From CAYOWK01 sp964407665 (GTDB lineage: Bacteria; Pseudomonadota; Alphaproteobacteria; Caulobacterales; Hyphomonadaceae): a stretch of 64,000 nucleotides of DNA. Where the stretch lies: contig CAYOWK010000004.1 in NCBI GenBank assembly GCA_964407665.1, positions 62,001 to 126,000 of the forward strand, in the 5' to 3' direction. Made by a program: the position numbers and the translations under genes. The notes under the pieces were generated by a model. That model was not told the DNA's origin and did no database searches. It saw nothing but the letters and a program-made list of their open reading frames with translations. Below are positions 28,855-36,306 of the stretch, one piece after another; position 1 is the stretch's first letter, and the number at the start of each line of letters is the position of its first letter.

Positions 28855-29697
28855 ATGAAGTCATTCACCAGAACAGGCCTGGCGGTTGCAGCGCTGGGCA
28901 TCGGCGCAGGCCTGGTGGCCGCGCCTGCCAGTGCGCAGACTGCAGACTGGAGCGGTCTGTATTTCGGCGGCACAGTTGGCGTGTCGGCTGCTGACCCTGA
29001 AGGCGGCGAGCGCGTCCTCTTCGATACAAATCTCGATGGCGGCTATGGCGACACGGTTCGCACTGGGACCGGCGCCGATGCGTTCTCTCCGGGCTTCTGC
29101 TCCGGGTTTTCGTTTGGCCGGACGCCCGGCGAAGGCTGCCGTGACGATGTGGACGAGAACGGATCCTATGCCCTGAAAGCCGGCTATGACTGGCAGGCCG
29201 GATCACTGGTCTTCGGCGTACTCGGGGAGGTCAGCCTCGTGAACCTGAGCGATGATGTATCGGCCTTCTCGACGACGCCGGCGTCCTACACGTTCATCCG
29301 CGATGTGAACCACATGGCGGCCGTGCGCGGGCGTGCGGGCTATGCGCTGGGCGACGGGCTGTTCTACGCGACCGGCGGCGCCGTGTGGGCCGACATCGAC
29401 CATGATTTCTCGACCACCAACGTGTCCAACAGCTTCACCCCGAGCGATGGCGGCGAAAACTGGGGCTACCAGCTTGGCGGCGGCTTCGAGTTCCAGCTGA
29501 AGCGGAATGTGTCGATCGGGCTCGAGTACATCTTCAGCGACATCAAGGACGAGGACTACGCTGTGGCGGTGGGCCAGGGATCGGCTCTGCCGAGCAACCC
29601 GTTCCTGCTGGTCAATCCGGCGGGCACCAGCATGATCCGCAGCGACGACAACATCAAAGTCCACCAGCTGGGCGTCGCGCTGAACTGGCGGCTGTAG
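28855..29697 (+). CDS. Small outer-membrane beta-barrel protein (Omp25/RopB-like)
   Basis: The 280-residue protein has a clear signal peptide (TGLAVAALGIGAGLVAAPASAQ) followed by WSGLYFGGTVG, the typical opening of Omp25/OmpA-like eight-stranded porin-fold proteins in alphaproteobacteria. Repeating barrel phrases include LKAGYDWQAGSLVFGVLGEVS, VRGRAGYALGDGLFYATGGAVW, LGGGFEFQLKRNVSIGLEYIFSDI and a last strand VHQLGVALNWRL. Two Cys residues (in GFCSGF and GEGCRDD) may form a disulfide in an extracellular loop. ATG at 28855 follows GAGGGG. A strong terminator follows the stop. Confidence 0.88.
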   Translation: MKSFTRTGLAVAALGIGAGLVAAPASAQTADWSGLYFGGTVGVSAADPEGGERVLFDTNLDGGYGDTVRTGTGADAFSPGFCSGFSFGRTPGEGCRDDVDENGSYALKAGYDWQAGSLVFGVLGEVSLVNLSDDVSAFSTTPASYTFIRDVNHMAAVRGRAGYALGDGLFYATGGAVWADIDHDFSTTNVSNSFTPSDGGENWGYQLGGGFEFQLKRNVSIGLEYIFSDIKDEDYAVAVGQGSALPSNPFLLVNPAGTSMIRSDDNIKVHQLGVALNWRL

Positions 29698-29706
29698 TCC
29701 ACTGGG

Positions 29707-29741
29707 ACCGATGCGGCCGGGTTGAACCTGGCCGCATCGGT
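29707..29741. terminator. Terminator hairpin between omp and ttcA
   Basis: ACCGATGCGGCC (29707-29718) pairs perfectly with GGCCGCATCGGT (29730-29741) across an 11-nt loop, followed by CTTC on the plus strand. It lies between the convergent omp and ttcA genes and may serve both; the T-tract is poor. Confidence 0.7.
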
Positions 29742-29756
29742 CTTCAGGTGCTGTCT

Positions 29757-30677
29757 TCAGATCCCGTCGTCGCCGGTTCCCGGTTCGCCCGGAGCCAGGT
29801 TCACAAAGTCGAACAGACTGGTGTCGAGAAGGTGCGACGGGCGGACGTGCGCGAGCGCCCGCGCCATGACCTGACGTCTGCCCGGCGTGCGGCGCTCCCA
29901 CTCGTTGAGCATGGATTTCATCGCCATACGCTGCAGGCCGTCCTGCGATCCGCAGAGGTTGCAGGGGATGATGGGGAACTCCATCGCGGCTGCAAACTTC
30001 GCGATGTCGGCTTCGGCGGACAGGATCAGCGGGCGAAGGACCATGAGGTCGCCCGCGTCGTTGACCAGCTTGCCCGGCATGGCCGCAAGCCGTCCGCCAT
30101 TCACCAGGTTCATCATGAAGGTTTCGAGCGAGTCGTCGCGGTGGTGGCCGAGCACGATCGCGGAGCAGCCCTCCTCACGCGCCACGCGGTAAAGGATGCC
30201 GCGCCGCAGACGCGAGCACATCGAGCAATAGGTTTTCGTCGCGGGCACCTTTTCCGTAACGATGGAATAGGTGTCCTCGGTCACGATCCGGTACGGGACG
30301 CCGACCTTCGCCAGATACTCCGGCAGGATGTGCTTGGGGAAGCCAGGCTGCCCCTGATCGAGATTGCAGGCCAGCAGGTCGACAGGGAGGGCGCCTTGCC
30401 ACTGAAGGTCCAGCAGGATTGTCAGCAGTGAGTAGCTGTCCTTGCCACCCGACAGGCAGACAAGCCAGCGCGGACGTGCAGCGCCGGAATGCGCGGGGAG
30501 CATGCCATAGGCGCGGATAGCTTCCTGCGCCTGACGCACCAGCCGTTTGCGCAGCTTCCGGAAGGTGACGCTGTCGGGCGCATGGGCGAAGACGGGATGC
30601 AGCGGCGAGAACTCGACTGGCTCCGCGTGATCCTCGACATCCTCGCCGGGAAGGCTCTGGGTCAGATCGTCAGCCAT
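29757..30677 (-). CDS. ttcA: tRNA 2-thiocytidine(32) synthetase TtcA
   Basis: The 306-residue ATP-dependent enzyme thiolates C32 in certain tRNAs. It has the PP-loop [11 protein letters not shown], and the CxxC pairs CSMC and CNLC that hold its iron-sulfur cluster. Further signatures are [32 protein letters not shown] and [26 protein letters not shown] at 30677 opens a short acidic N-terminus before [14 protein letters not shown]. It sits among flagellar genes without obvious functional linkage. Confidence 0.95.
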   Translation of the reverse strand: MADDLTQSLPGEDVEDHAEPVEFSPLHPVFAHAPDSVTFRKLRKRLVRQAQEAIRAYGMLPAHSGAARPRWLVCLSGGKDSYSLLTILLDLQWQGALPVDLLACNLDQGQPGFPKHILPEYLAKVGVPYRIVTEDTYSIVTEKVPATKTYCSMCSRLRRGILYRVAREEGCSAIVLGHHRDDSLETFMMNLVNGGRLAAMPGKLVNDAGDLMVLRPLILSAEADIAKFAAAMEFPIIPCNLCGSQDGLQRMAMKSMLNEWERRTPGRRQVMARALAHVRPSHLLDTSLFDFVNLAPGEPGTGDDGI

Positions 30678-30927
30678 GGACGGTATCCTGTCGGATGTTG
30701 CGGCAGAGCCGGATCAGACACGCGCTGAACCGCTGCCTGCAGCTGGAACCTGGGCCGATCAGGATCGGCTCCGGTCGTCTCCATAGCTGTTATACGGGGC
30801 CGGAAAAGGGGGCGCCGTTTTCGTGAATGGACAAAAAGCAGGGTTTACCCTGATATTCGGTATCCGCATACGAGGGTCTGCTGAGGTCGGTGCCCTGTTC
30901 GGGCCGAGCCGCCAAAAGGTTCCTCAA

Positions 30928-31332
30928 ATGGCTGTCGCCTGCCGCTCGATCCGGATCGCCATCGCGCAAGCGTGCCCACTGTCGCCTGCCGACGCCGACG
31001 CATTCGAGCGCGCGGGGGTGGAACTCGTCACAGCGGGCGCGCTGACTGACATGGAAGATGTCGGCAGGGTGGACGTCTTTGCCATCGACCTTGGCCTCGC
31101 AGGCGCCTCCGACTTCCTCCGCTCGCGAGCCGGTGAAAATGGACCTCCGGCGATCGCCCTCGTCGGGCGCGACGGGCCGTGCAGGACGGTGGAGCAGTCG
31201 CTGCTGCGCGCGGAAGTGGACGGCGCAGCGCTCGCGTTGCCGAAGCCCGCGGCTGCCGAGGATATCGTGGCAGCTGCGCTCGCGGCCCTGAACCCGCCGC
31301 CGGCTACCCGCCGCCCGGCACGCCCTGCATGA
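30928..31332 (+). CDS. Small protein with degenerate receiver-like fold
   Basis: The 134-residue product has alternating strands and helices resembling a response-regulator receiver: IRIAIAQ (strand 1), VDVFAIDLGLAG (strand 3 with an Asp), PAIALVGRDG (strand 4) and ALPKPAAAEDIVAAALAAL (strand 5 with a Lys-Pro and last helix). The usual acidic pair near strand 1 is missing (AQACPLS), so phosphorylation is doubtful. ATG at 30928 has AAAAGG upstream. It converges on fliP and overlaps its 3' end by 29 bp. The gene call and fold are plausible but not certain. Confidence 0.5.
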   Translation: MAVACRSIRIAIAQACPLSPADADAFERAGVELVTAGALTDMEDVGRVDVFAIDLGLAGASDFLRSRAGENGPPAIALVGRDGPCRTVEQSLLRAEVDGAALALPKPAAAEDIVAAALAALNPPPATRRPARPA

Positions 31333-32059
31333 AGCTCTCGACAAGAGAGCCGGCCAGCAGGCGCCAGCCGTCGACCAGCACGAAGAAGATCAGCTTGAAC
31401 GGCAGCGAGATCGTGACCGGCGGCAGCATCATCATGCCCATGGCCATCAGGATCGAGGATACGACGAGGTCGATCACAAGGAACGGCAGGAACACCATGA
31501 AGCCGATCTCGAAGGCCCGCTTGAGCTCCGAGATCATGAAGGCGGGCGCGAGGACGTGGAATGGCGCCTGTTCGGCGGACTCGAGATTCTCGATTTTCGC
31601 CATGTTTGCGAACAGGGCCAGGTCCGCTTCCTGAACGTGCTGGCCCATGAACGCCTTCACGGGGCCGAGCGTGCGCGGCACGGCCTCTTCCAGGGTGATG
31701 GCTTCGGTCATGAAGGGTTGGACGCCTGCCGTGTAGGCGGCGGTGAAGGTCGGCGCCATGACGAAGAAGGTCAGGAACAGCGCCAGCGAGATCACCACCG
31801 AGTTGGGCGGAGCGTTCTGCAGGCCGATCGCCGTGCGGAGGAGCGACAGCACGACCACGATCCGCACGAACGAGGTGGTCATGACGAGGATGGACGGCGC
31901 CAGCGACAGGATGGTGATGGTCGCGATGAGCTGGACGATGCCGGAAGTGAGGCCCTGACCTGTCCCGAGGTCGACCGAGACCGTCTGGGGCAGGGCGGCG
32001 GGCGCTGCGAGGGCCACGAATGCGAGTGCGCCGAGGAGCCGGAGGATGCGCGCCTTCAT
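31304..32059 (-). CDS. fliP: Flagellar type III export gate protein FliP
   Basis: The 251-residue membrane protein forms the core of the flagellar export gate. It has a cleavable N-terminal signal (LLGALAFVALAAPAALPQ), then the typical IVQLIATITILSLAPSILVMTTSFVRIVVVLSLLR, NSVVISLALFLTFFVMAP, and the C-terminal pair of helices FEIGFMVFLPFLVIDLVVSSILMAMGMMMLPP and LPFKLIFFVLVDGW. ATG at 32059 overlaps the fliO stop (ATGA). The gate partners fliQ and fliR lie at 43.1-44.2 kb. Confidence 0.97.
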   Translation of the reverse strand: MKARILRLLGALAFVALAAPAALPQTVSVDLGTGQGLTSGIVQLIATITILSLAPSILVMTTSFVRIVVVLSLLRTAIGLQNAPPNSVVISLALFLTFFVMAPTFTAAYTAGVQPFMTEAITLEEAVPRTLGPVKAFMGQHVQEADLALFANMAKIENLESAEQAPFHVLAPAFMISELKRAFEIGFMVFLPFLVIDLVVSSILMAMGMMMLPPVTISLPFKLIFFVLVDGWRLLAGSLVESFMQGVPGGG

Positions 32060-32358
32060 GTTGTGGCGCCTGTGTCTTTGGCCGGGGCGACACCCGGGGC
32101 AGGCGCGTCCCTGCGGGCGACGACGCAGTCGCCTGCCGGACCGAGGCACAAGAGGTGTTCCTGGCCGCCCCATTGCACGACGGCGAGCTTGCGGCGGACG
32201 TCCAGCGTCTTCCATTCGATGATGCGCAGATCGCTTTCACGGGCGGCGCGCATGCCGAGCTGTCCGCCATAGCGCCGCGCGACCCAGGCAAAGCCGAGGA
32301 GCAGGCCGATCACCAGGATCAGCGCGCCTATTGCGCGAAGGGCGTCGAAGGCGTCCAT
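32056..32358 (-). CDS. fliO: Flagellar biosynthesis protein FliO
   Basis: The 100-residue single-pass membrane protein assists FliP assembly. It has one membrane helix (IGALILVIGLLLGFAWVARRYG) and then the FliO beta region LRIIEWKTLDVRRKLAVVQWGGQEHLLCLG. It overlaps the fliP start by 4 bases, so the two are translated together. ATG at 32358 was chosen at the start of the membrane helix. An ftr-like palindrome lies about 50-65 bp upstream, shared with divergent flgB. Confidence 0.9.
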   Translation of the reverse strand: MDAFDALRAIGALILVIGLLLGFAWVARRYGGQLGMRAARESDLRIIEWKTLDVRRKLAVVQWGGQEHLLCLGPAGDCVVARRDAPAPGVAPAKDTGATT

Positions 32359-32405
32359 CGGACGGTCCGTTATCCCGAGACCAGCCTTCGGGCTGGCGGT
32401 CCGCA

Positions 32406-32424
32406 CCCGGCAAGAATTGCCGGG
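32406..32424. promoter_or_regulatory. ftr-like palindrome between fliO and flgB
   Basis: CCCGGCAAGAATTGCCGGG is a perfect 8+3+8 inverted repeat. The same palindrome, with minor changes in the centre, precedes fliQ and lies between flgF and fliL. A second, weaker match CCGGTCGAAATTGCC is at 32504-32518, closer to flgB. It likely binds a FlbD-type regulator, by analogy with Caulobacter. Confidence 0.65.
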
Positions 32425-32483
32425 TATGCGTCCACGGTTTCGGGCCAGATGGTAAATGTGGCGTTAACGGATGGCGGGCCCGC

Positions 32484-32498
32484 TTAACACGGCCTTAA
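32484..32498 (+). promoter_or_regulatory. Full CtrA-type box upstream of flgB
   Basis: The site reads TTAA-CACGGCC-TTAA, which fits the CtrA consensus TTAA-N7-TTAA. It lies 42 bp before the flgB start, where a CtrA-bound -35 element would be expected in an early flagellar promoter. Another TTAAC is at 32464. Confidence 0.65.
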
Positions 32499-32539
32499 GG
32501 AAACCGGTCGAAATTGCCTAGCAGAGGAGAGATGTTCCA

Positions 32540-32968
32540 ATGCCTGGCCCCACCGACCTCACGGTGTTCTCGCTGATGAAGTCCCGCATGCAGATGCTGG
32601 GCGAGCGTCAGAAGGTTGTGGCCGAGAACGTCGCCAATGTGACAACGCCCGGGTTTACCCCCCGGGATGTGGACCAGGACGCCTTCGCCCGCACCATGGA
32701 GCGGATGGCCTCGAAGGGGCAGGCCGGCGTCGAGCGCCAGGCCATGGCCGTGACGCAGGCCGGGCACATGACCGCAACACCCGGCGGGGCTCCGTCCCTG
32801 TCGCTGCAGAACAGACCTGACTCCGAGACCACGCTCGACGGCAACTCCGTCGTGGTCGAGGAGCAGATGATGAAGATCGCCGAAACCCGAATGGATTTCG
32901 AAACCATGGTAGGCCTTTACCAGAAGAGTCTGGGCCTGCTGCGGCTGGCGTCACGCTCACCGCGCTGA
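32540..32968 (+). CDS. flgB: Flagellar proximal rod protein FlgB
   Basis: The 142-residue rod protein has the family signature QKVVAENVANVTTPGFTPRDVD near the N-terminus and the C-terminal MDFETMVGLYQKSLGLLRLA. GAGGAGAG precedes the ATG. It is first of flgB-flgC-fliE, which together build the proximal rod and its junction to the MS ring. Two copies of a CTGACGCxCAACTGGG direct repeat lie in the 38-bp gap to flgC. Confidence 0.96.
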   Translation: MPGPTDLTVFSLMKSRMQMLGERQKVVAENVANVTTPGFTPRDVDQDAFARTMERMASKGQAGVERQAMAVTQAGHMTATPGGAPSLSLQNRPDSETTLDGNSVVVEEQMMKIAETRMDFETMVGLYQKSLGLLRLASRSPR

Positions 32969-33006
32969 CGCACAACTGGGCGCTGACGCCCAACTGGGGT
33001 TGACCC

Positions 33007-33423
33007 ATGTCCTCGGATCTCATGTCCGCCATGTCGGCGGCGTCCAGCGGTTTGCGCGCGCAGACGGTGCGCATCCGCATATCGGCCGAGAACCTCGCCA
33101 ACGCGGACTCGACGGCCACAACTCCGGGCGGCGATCCGTACCAGCGCAAGGCGCCGGTGTTCGAGGCGTATCTGGACCGGACAGACGGGGTCGAGCGTGT
33201 GCGCGTCAAAGGCGCGCGCGCCGTCGATACGCCGTTCCCCACCAAGTACGATCCGACGCACCCGGCGGCCGACGCCAATGGCTATGTGAAGATGTCCAAC
33301 GTCTCCTCGCTGATCGAGATGGCGGACCTTCGCGAAGCGCAGCGCGCCTACGAGGCCAACCTGAACGTGATCGAATCGAGCCGCGCGATGATGCTCGGCG
33401 TCATCCAGATCCTGAAAGCATAG
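33007..33423 (+). CDS. flgC: Flagellar proximal rod protein FlgC
   Basis: The 138-residue rod protein has ASSGLRAQTVRIRISAENLANADSTATTPGGDPYQRK at the N-terminus and MADLREAQRAYEANLNVIESSRAMM at the C-terminus, diagnostic of FlgC. It lies 38 bp after flgB and 9 bp before fliE. Confidence 0.97.
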   Translation: MSSDLMSAMSAASSGLRAQTVRIRISAENLANADSTATTPGGDPYQRKAPVFEAYLDRTDGVERVRVKGARAVDTPFPTKYDPTHPAADANGYVKMSNVSSLIEMADLREAQRAYEANLNVIESSRAMMLGVIQILKA

Positions 33424-33432
33424 GGCTGAACC

Positions 33433-33744
33433 ATGTCTGATATGGGGATTTCGGCCGCACGCGCCTACATCAACACAGCCAACACGCTGGCGAAGCAGGT
33501 CGGCTCCGCAGGCGAGACGACGGGCGCGCCTGACTTCGGCAACATGCTCAACAATGCGATTTCGACCGTGACGAAATCGGGAGCGGCGGCTGAAGGCGCG
33601 ATCACCAATGCGGCCATGGGCCGTGGCGATCTCGTGGATGTCGTGACAGCCGTCGCCGCAGCCGAGGCGACGCTGGAGACCGTTATCTCCGTCCGCGACG
33701 AGGTCATCAAGGCCTACCAGGACATCATGCGGATGCCGATCTGA
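33433..33744 (+). CDS. fliE: Flagellar hook-basal body complex protein FliE
   Basis: The 103-residue protein joins the MS ring to the rod. The C-terminal VTAVAAAEATLETVISVRDEVIKAYQDIMRMPI is the FliE signature. It ends 7 bp before the convergent nrsF stop. Confidence 0.95.
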   Translation: MSDMGISAARAYINTANTLAKQVGSAGETTGAPDFGNMLNNAISTVTKSGAAAEGAITNAAMGRGDLVDVVTAVAAAEATLETVISVRDEVIKAYQDIMRMPI

Positions 33745-33751
33745 AGGCTGG

Positions 33752-34387
33752 TCACCACCGAAGCGCGATGCGTCCGGCCAGCGCGCCGATGGCGGCGCAC
33801 AGGGCGATGGCTGCGGGGTACCAGAGCGTCACGAACGCGACCGCATCGACCGGGCAGTGAAGCGCGTAGGCCGTCGCCGAGAGACCGCCCGCCAGGAGAC
33901 CCGCGGCCGCGCCGGCCTGCACCAGCCGCGTTGGCGCCTGGCTGCGTAGCCAGAGGAACAGGACGATTCCCGCCGGGATCGCCAGCGCAGGAATGATCAG
34001 GACAGCGTGCGGAAATCCGCCGCCCGATATCTCGGACATCCGCGCCTGGGGAGACGCCGCCATGATGGCGGCGCCGGCCACGACGCCTGCCAGGCCAAAC
34101 AGGACGAGACTGATCCAGCCGGCGAACCCGCCAGTGCGGCCGGGCTGAGACAGCCGCAGGGCCAGCGGCGCGCCACAGAGCACGAACAGCATCGAGACGC
34201 CGGCCTTGGCCAGCATCCATCCGCCAGATGCAGGCGCGTCCGGGCGGAGGCCTGCCATCAGCAGGACAGCGATAACGCACCACAAGCCTGCCGCCGCCAC
34301 GCAGAGGAGGAGCGTGCGCAGGACCCGGGCCCGATCCACCGGCGCCGCAGCCCTGGAGAGCGCGCCAATCAGCATTTCCGTTTCCAT
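33752..34387 (-). CDS. NrsF family (DUF1109) membrane anti-sigma factor
   Basis: The 211-residue integral membrane protein has six hydrophobic segments and the DUF1109/NrsF layout: cytoplasmic N-terminus (LIGALSRAAAPVDRAR), LLLCVAAAGLWCVIAVLLM, LFVLCGAPLALRL, a long periplasmic loop, and a last helix pair. The motif ALHCPVDAVAFVTLWY near the end is typical. In Caulobacter, NrsF restrains the ECF factor SigF and releases it under metal or oxidative stress. Its start overlaps the sigma-factor stop by one base, so they are coexpressed. Confidence 0.88.
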   Translation of the reverse strand: METEMLIGALSRAAAPVDRARVLRTLLLCVAAAGLWCVIAVLLMAGLRPDAPASGGWMLAKAGVSMLFVLCGAPLALRLSQPGRTGGFAGWISLVLFGLAGVVAGAAIMAASPQARMSEISGGGFPHAVLIIPALAIPAGIVLFLWLRSQAPTRLVQAGAAAGLLAGGLSATAYALHCPVDAVAFVTLWYPAAIALCAAIGALAGRIALRW

Positions 34388-34920
34388 CAGCGGTCTCCCT
34401 TCACAAGCCGTGCGAGCGTCTTCAGGCCCCGGTGGACGGAGACCTTGACGTCAGACTCCGAATAGCTGGTCCGGGCGGCGGCCTCGCGCACGGACAGGTC
34501 GTCGATCTTTACAGCCTGGATGGCGGCGCGCTGCTTGAGCGGTAGCTGGTCGAGCAGGCGGCCCACATCGCGGGTTGCCAGTCCGGCCGCAGGGTCTGCT
34601 TCCGAAAACAGGTTCTCCTCCTCGACCGGAACCTGGATGCCGGCCCGTCGAACTCTCCGCAGGTGATCAATCAGCTTGTAGCGGGCGATGGCGTGGACCC
34701 ACGGTCCAAGCGGGAGGGACGGATCGTAGGTCGCCCGGCGAGAGTGGAGCGCCAGCAGGGTTTCCTGGACAAGGTCCTCGGCGTCTGCGCCGCCGTCGAA
34801 CAGCCGGCGGCGGAAGTATGATCTCAGGTGGCCGGACAGGGCGGTCAGCAGGGACTGGTAGGCGCGCTCGTTGCCTTCGAGGGCGCGCAGCATGAGCGCG
34901 TGCAGACTGGCTTCGTCCAT
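34387..34920 (-). CDS. ECF RNA polymerase sigma factor (SigF-like)
   Basis: The 177-residue protein has region 2 (LRSYFRRRLFDGGADAEDLVQETLLALHSRRATYD, PWVHAIARYKLIDHLRR) and region 4 (LPLKQRAAIQAVKIDDLSVREAAARTSYSESDVKVSVHRGLKTL). It is paired with an NrsF anti-sigma gene and faces DoxX and YHS genes, which is a SigF-type arrangement. ATG at 34920 was taken; the frame allows a start up to 34 codons earlier. A GTAAC-N16-CGAA element upstream (35078-35102) suggests autoregulation. Confidence 0.88.
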   Translation of the reverse strand: MDEASLHALMLRALEGNERAYQSLLTALSGHLRSYFRRRLFDGGADAEDLVQETLLALHSRRATYDPSLPLGPWVHAIARYKLIDHLRRVRRAGIQVPVEEENLFSEADPAAGLATRDVGRLLDQLPLKQRAAIQAVKIDDLSVREAAARTSYSESDVKVSVHRGLKTLARLVKGDR

Positions 34921-35077
34921 CAGGCGCCCTCCAGCGGGCGATCTATCGACCGCAGTTCCCGCAATGAGCCTAAGATAAGGACGTACACCTGTCATGGGTT
35001 CTGTTTCTGTAGCGTCCAGCACATGCGGGCGTCTGCGCGGCGGTCCTGCAGGCTGCGGGCTGCAGCATGAAGGCCGC

Positions 35078-35102
35078 TTCGACTGGCCATAGCAGGTGTT
35101 AC
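35078..35102 (-). promoter_or_regulatory. SigF-type promoter for the sigma/anti-sigma operon
   Basis: On the minus strand GTAAC (35102-35098) and CGAA (35081-35078) are 16 bp apart, resembling the GTAAC/CGAA-type -35/-10 of SigF-like ECF promoters. It points toward the sigma gene, about 160 bp upstream of the chosen start, so autoregulation is likely. Spacing and elements were read by eye. Confidence 0.5.
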
Positions 35103-35157
35103 GCCAGCGCCACTTTTCGGTTACGCGGGCAGAAAGGTTTTTTCCGTGGAAGCGGCT

Positions 35158-35183
35158 GTAACGCCCGGCGGAACGATCGCGAA
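35158..35183 (+). promoter_or_regulatory. SigF-type promoter for the DoxX-YHS genes
   Basis: GTAAC (35158-35162) and CGAA (35180-35183) are 17 bp apart, 30 bp before the DoxX start. Together with the opposite-facing element at 35078-35102, this gives a divergent pair suited to one sigma factor. Confidence 0.5.
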
Positions 35184-35213
35184 CCTTGTCTCAAGCAGGC
35201 AGGGAGTAAGCCA

Positions 35214-35726
35214 ATGGACACCGTCGAGACAGCAAGACCGGGACTGACACAGCTGGCGGCTCGAGCCGCCCCGTTTGTGCTGACCGCATATACGGCCACG
35301 ATTTTTATCGACAGCCTGCGGTTCAAGTTCACAGACCACCCGAATACGCAGGAAATCTTCGGACGTCTCGACGGCTGGGCCGCCAGTCTCGGAGCGCCGG
35401 GCCTGTTCGCTCATACGGGGCTGTTCAGCCAGTATGTCATCGGGTCTGGTGAGATCCTCGCTTCAGCCCTCCTCATCGCCGGGCTGTTTCCCGGTCTCGC
35501 ACGGCTTTCGGCGCTCGGTGCGCTCCTGGGCCTTGCAGTCATGACAGGGGCCATCTCGTTCCACCTGTTCACGCCGCTGGGCATTGATCCCAACAGCGAT
35601 GGCGGCGGGCTGTTCGCTGCGGCTGTCGGTGTCTGGGCGTCGTGTGTGGCGATGCTCGTCCTCAGGCGCGAGGCTCTTCTCGGACTTGTCAGGGATGTCG
35701 CCGCCGCCCTTTTTCGCAAATCCTGA
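35214..35726 (+). CDS. DoxX-like membrane protein
   Basis: The 170-residue protein has about four membrane helices (PFVLTAYTATIFIDSL, GEILASALLIAGLFPGLARL, LGALLGLAVMTGAISFHLF, FAAAVGVWASCVAMLVL) in the pattern of DoxX/DoxD-like proteins. AGGGAG is placed well for the ATG at 35214. It lies divergent from the sigma factor gene behind a SigF-type promoter and 22 bp before the YHS gene, so it is a likely stress-regulon member. The biochemical role is unknown. Confidence 0.82.
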   Translation: MDTVETARPGLTQLAARAAPFVLTAYTATIFIDSLRFKFTDHPNTQEIFGRLDGWAASLGAPGLFAHTGLFSQYVIGSGEILASALLIAGLFPGLARLSALGALLGLAVMTGAISFHLFTPLGIDPNSDGGGLFAAAVGVWASCVAMLVLRREALLGLVRDVAAALFRKS

Positions 35727-35748
35727 AATCTGAAATCCGGAGCTGAAA

Positions 35749-36204
35749 ATGTTGAAGACAATTCTGATTGCTGTCGCAATGGTGTCCGCTGTCGGCGTCG
35801 CCGTTCAGCCAGCCGTGGCGGAAAAGCCGGCTGTTTATACCGGCTTCGCCAGCAATCTTGCGGTGGGCGGCTACGATCCGGTGGCCTACTTCAAGTCTGG
35901 AGCGCCGCAGAAGGGCGAAGCCGCCTTCGAGTACGACTACATGGGAACGAAGTGGCGGTTTGCGAATGCAGCCAATCTCGCGGCTTTCAAGGCGTCGCCG
36001 AAGTCGTTCGCGCCCCAGTATGGCGGGTACTGCGCCTGGGCGGCGGCTCAGGGGTACACCGCGAAGGGCGACCCGAAGAACTGGCGGATCGTCGATGGAA
36101 AGCTCTATCTCAACTTCAACGACGAAATTCAGGCAAAGTGGGAAAAGGACATTCCAGGCTTTATCGCCAAGGGTGACAAGAACTGGCCCGGCATCCTGAA
36201 ATGA
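35749..36204 (+). CDS. Exported YHS domain protein
   Basis: The 151-residue protein has a signal peptide (MLKTILIAVAMVSAVGVAVQPAVA) and a YHS domain: AVGGYDPVAYFKSGAPQKGEAAFEYDYMGTKWRFANAANLAAFKASP. It continues with YGGYCAWAAAQGYTAKGDPKNWRIVDGKLYLN, common in this subfamily. YHS proteins often bind metals and go with redox or metal stress, which fits its place behind the SigF-type promoter with DoxX. It is likely periplasmic. Confidence 0.9.
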   Translation: MLKTILIAVAMVSAVGVAVQPAVAEKPAVYTGFASNLAVGGYDPVAYFKSGAPQKGEAAFEYDYMGTKWRFANAANLAAFKASPKSFAPQYGGYCAWAAAQGYTAKGDPKNWRIVDGKLYLNFNDEIQAKWEKDIPGFIAKGDKNWPGILK

Positions 36205-36306
36205 CGGCCGCAAGGGCCCCGACACACAACGTTACGTAAGACAGGAGTTCTGACAAACTTTGGCGGCCGGAAGGCGCCATGCTAGAGCGGCCTAGGAGGA
36301 AGCAGT

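Noticed and set aside
32504..32518. Sigma-54 promoter before flgB
   Set aside because: CCGGTCGAAATTGCC has GG and GC only 8 bp apart, while sigma-54 needs 10. It fits a weak ftr-like site better.
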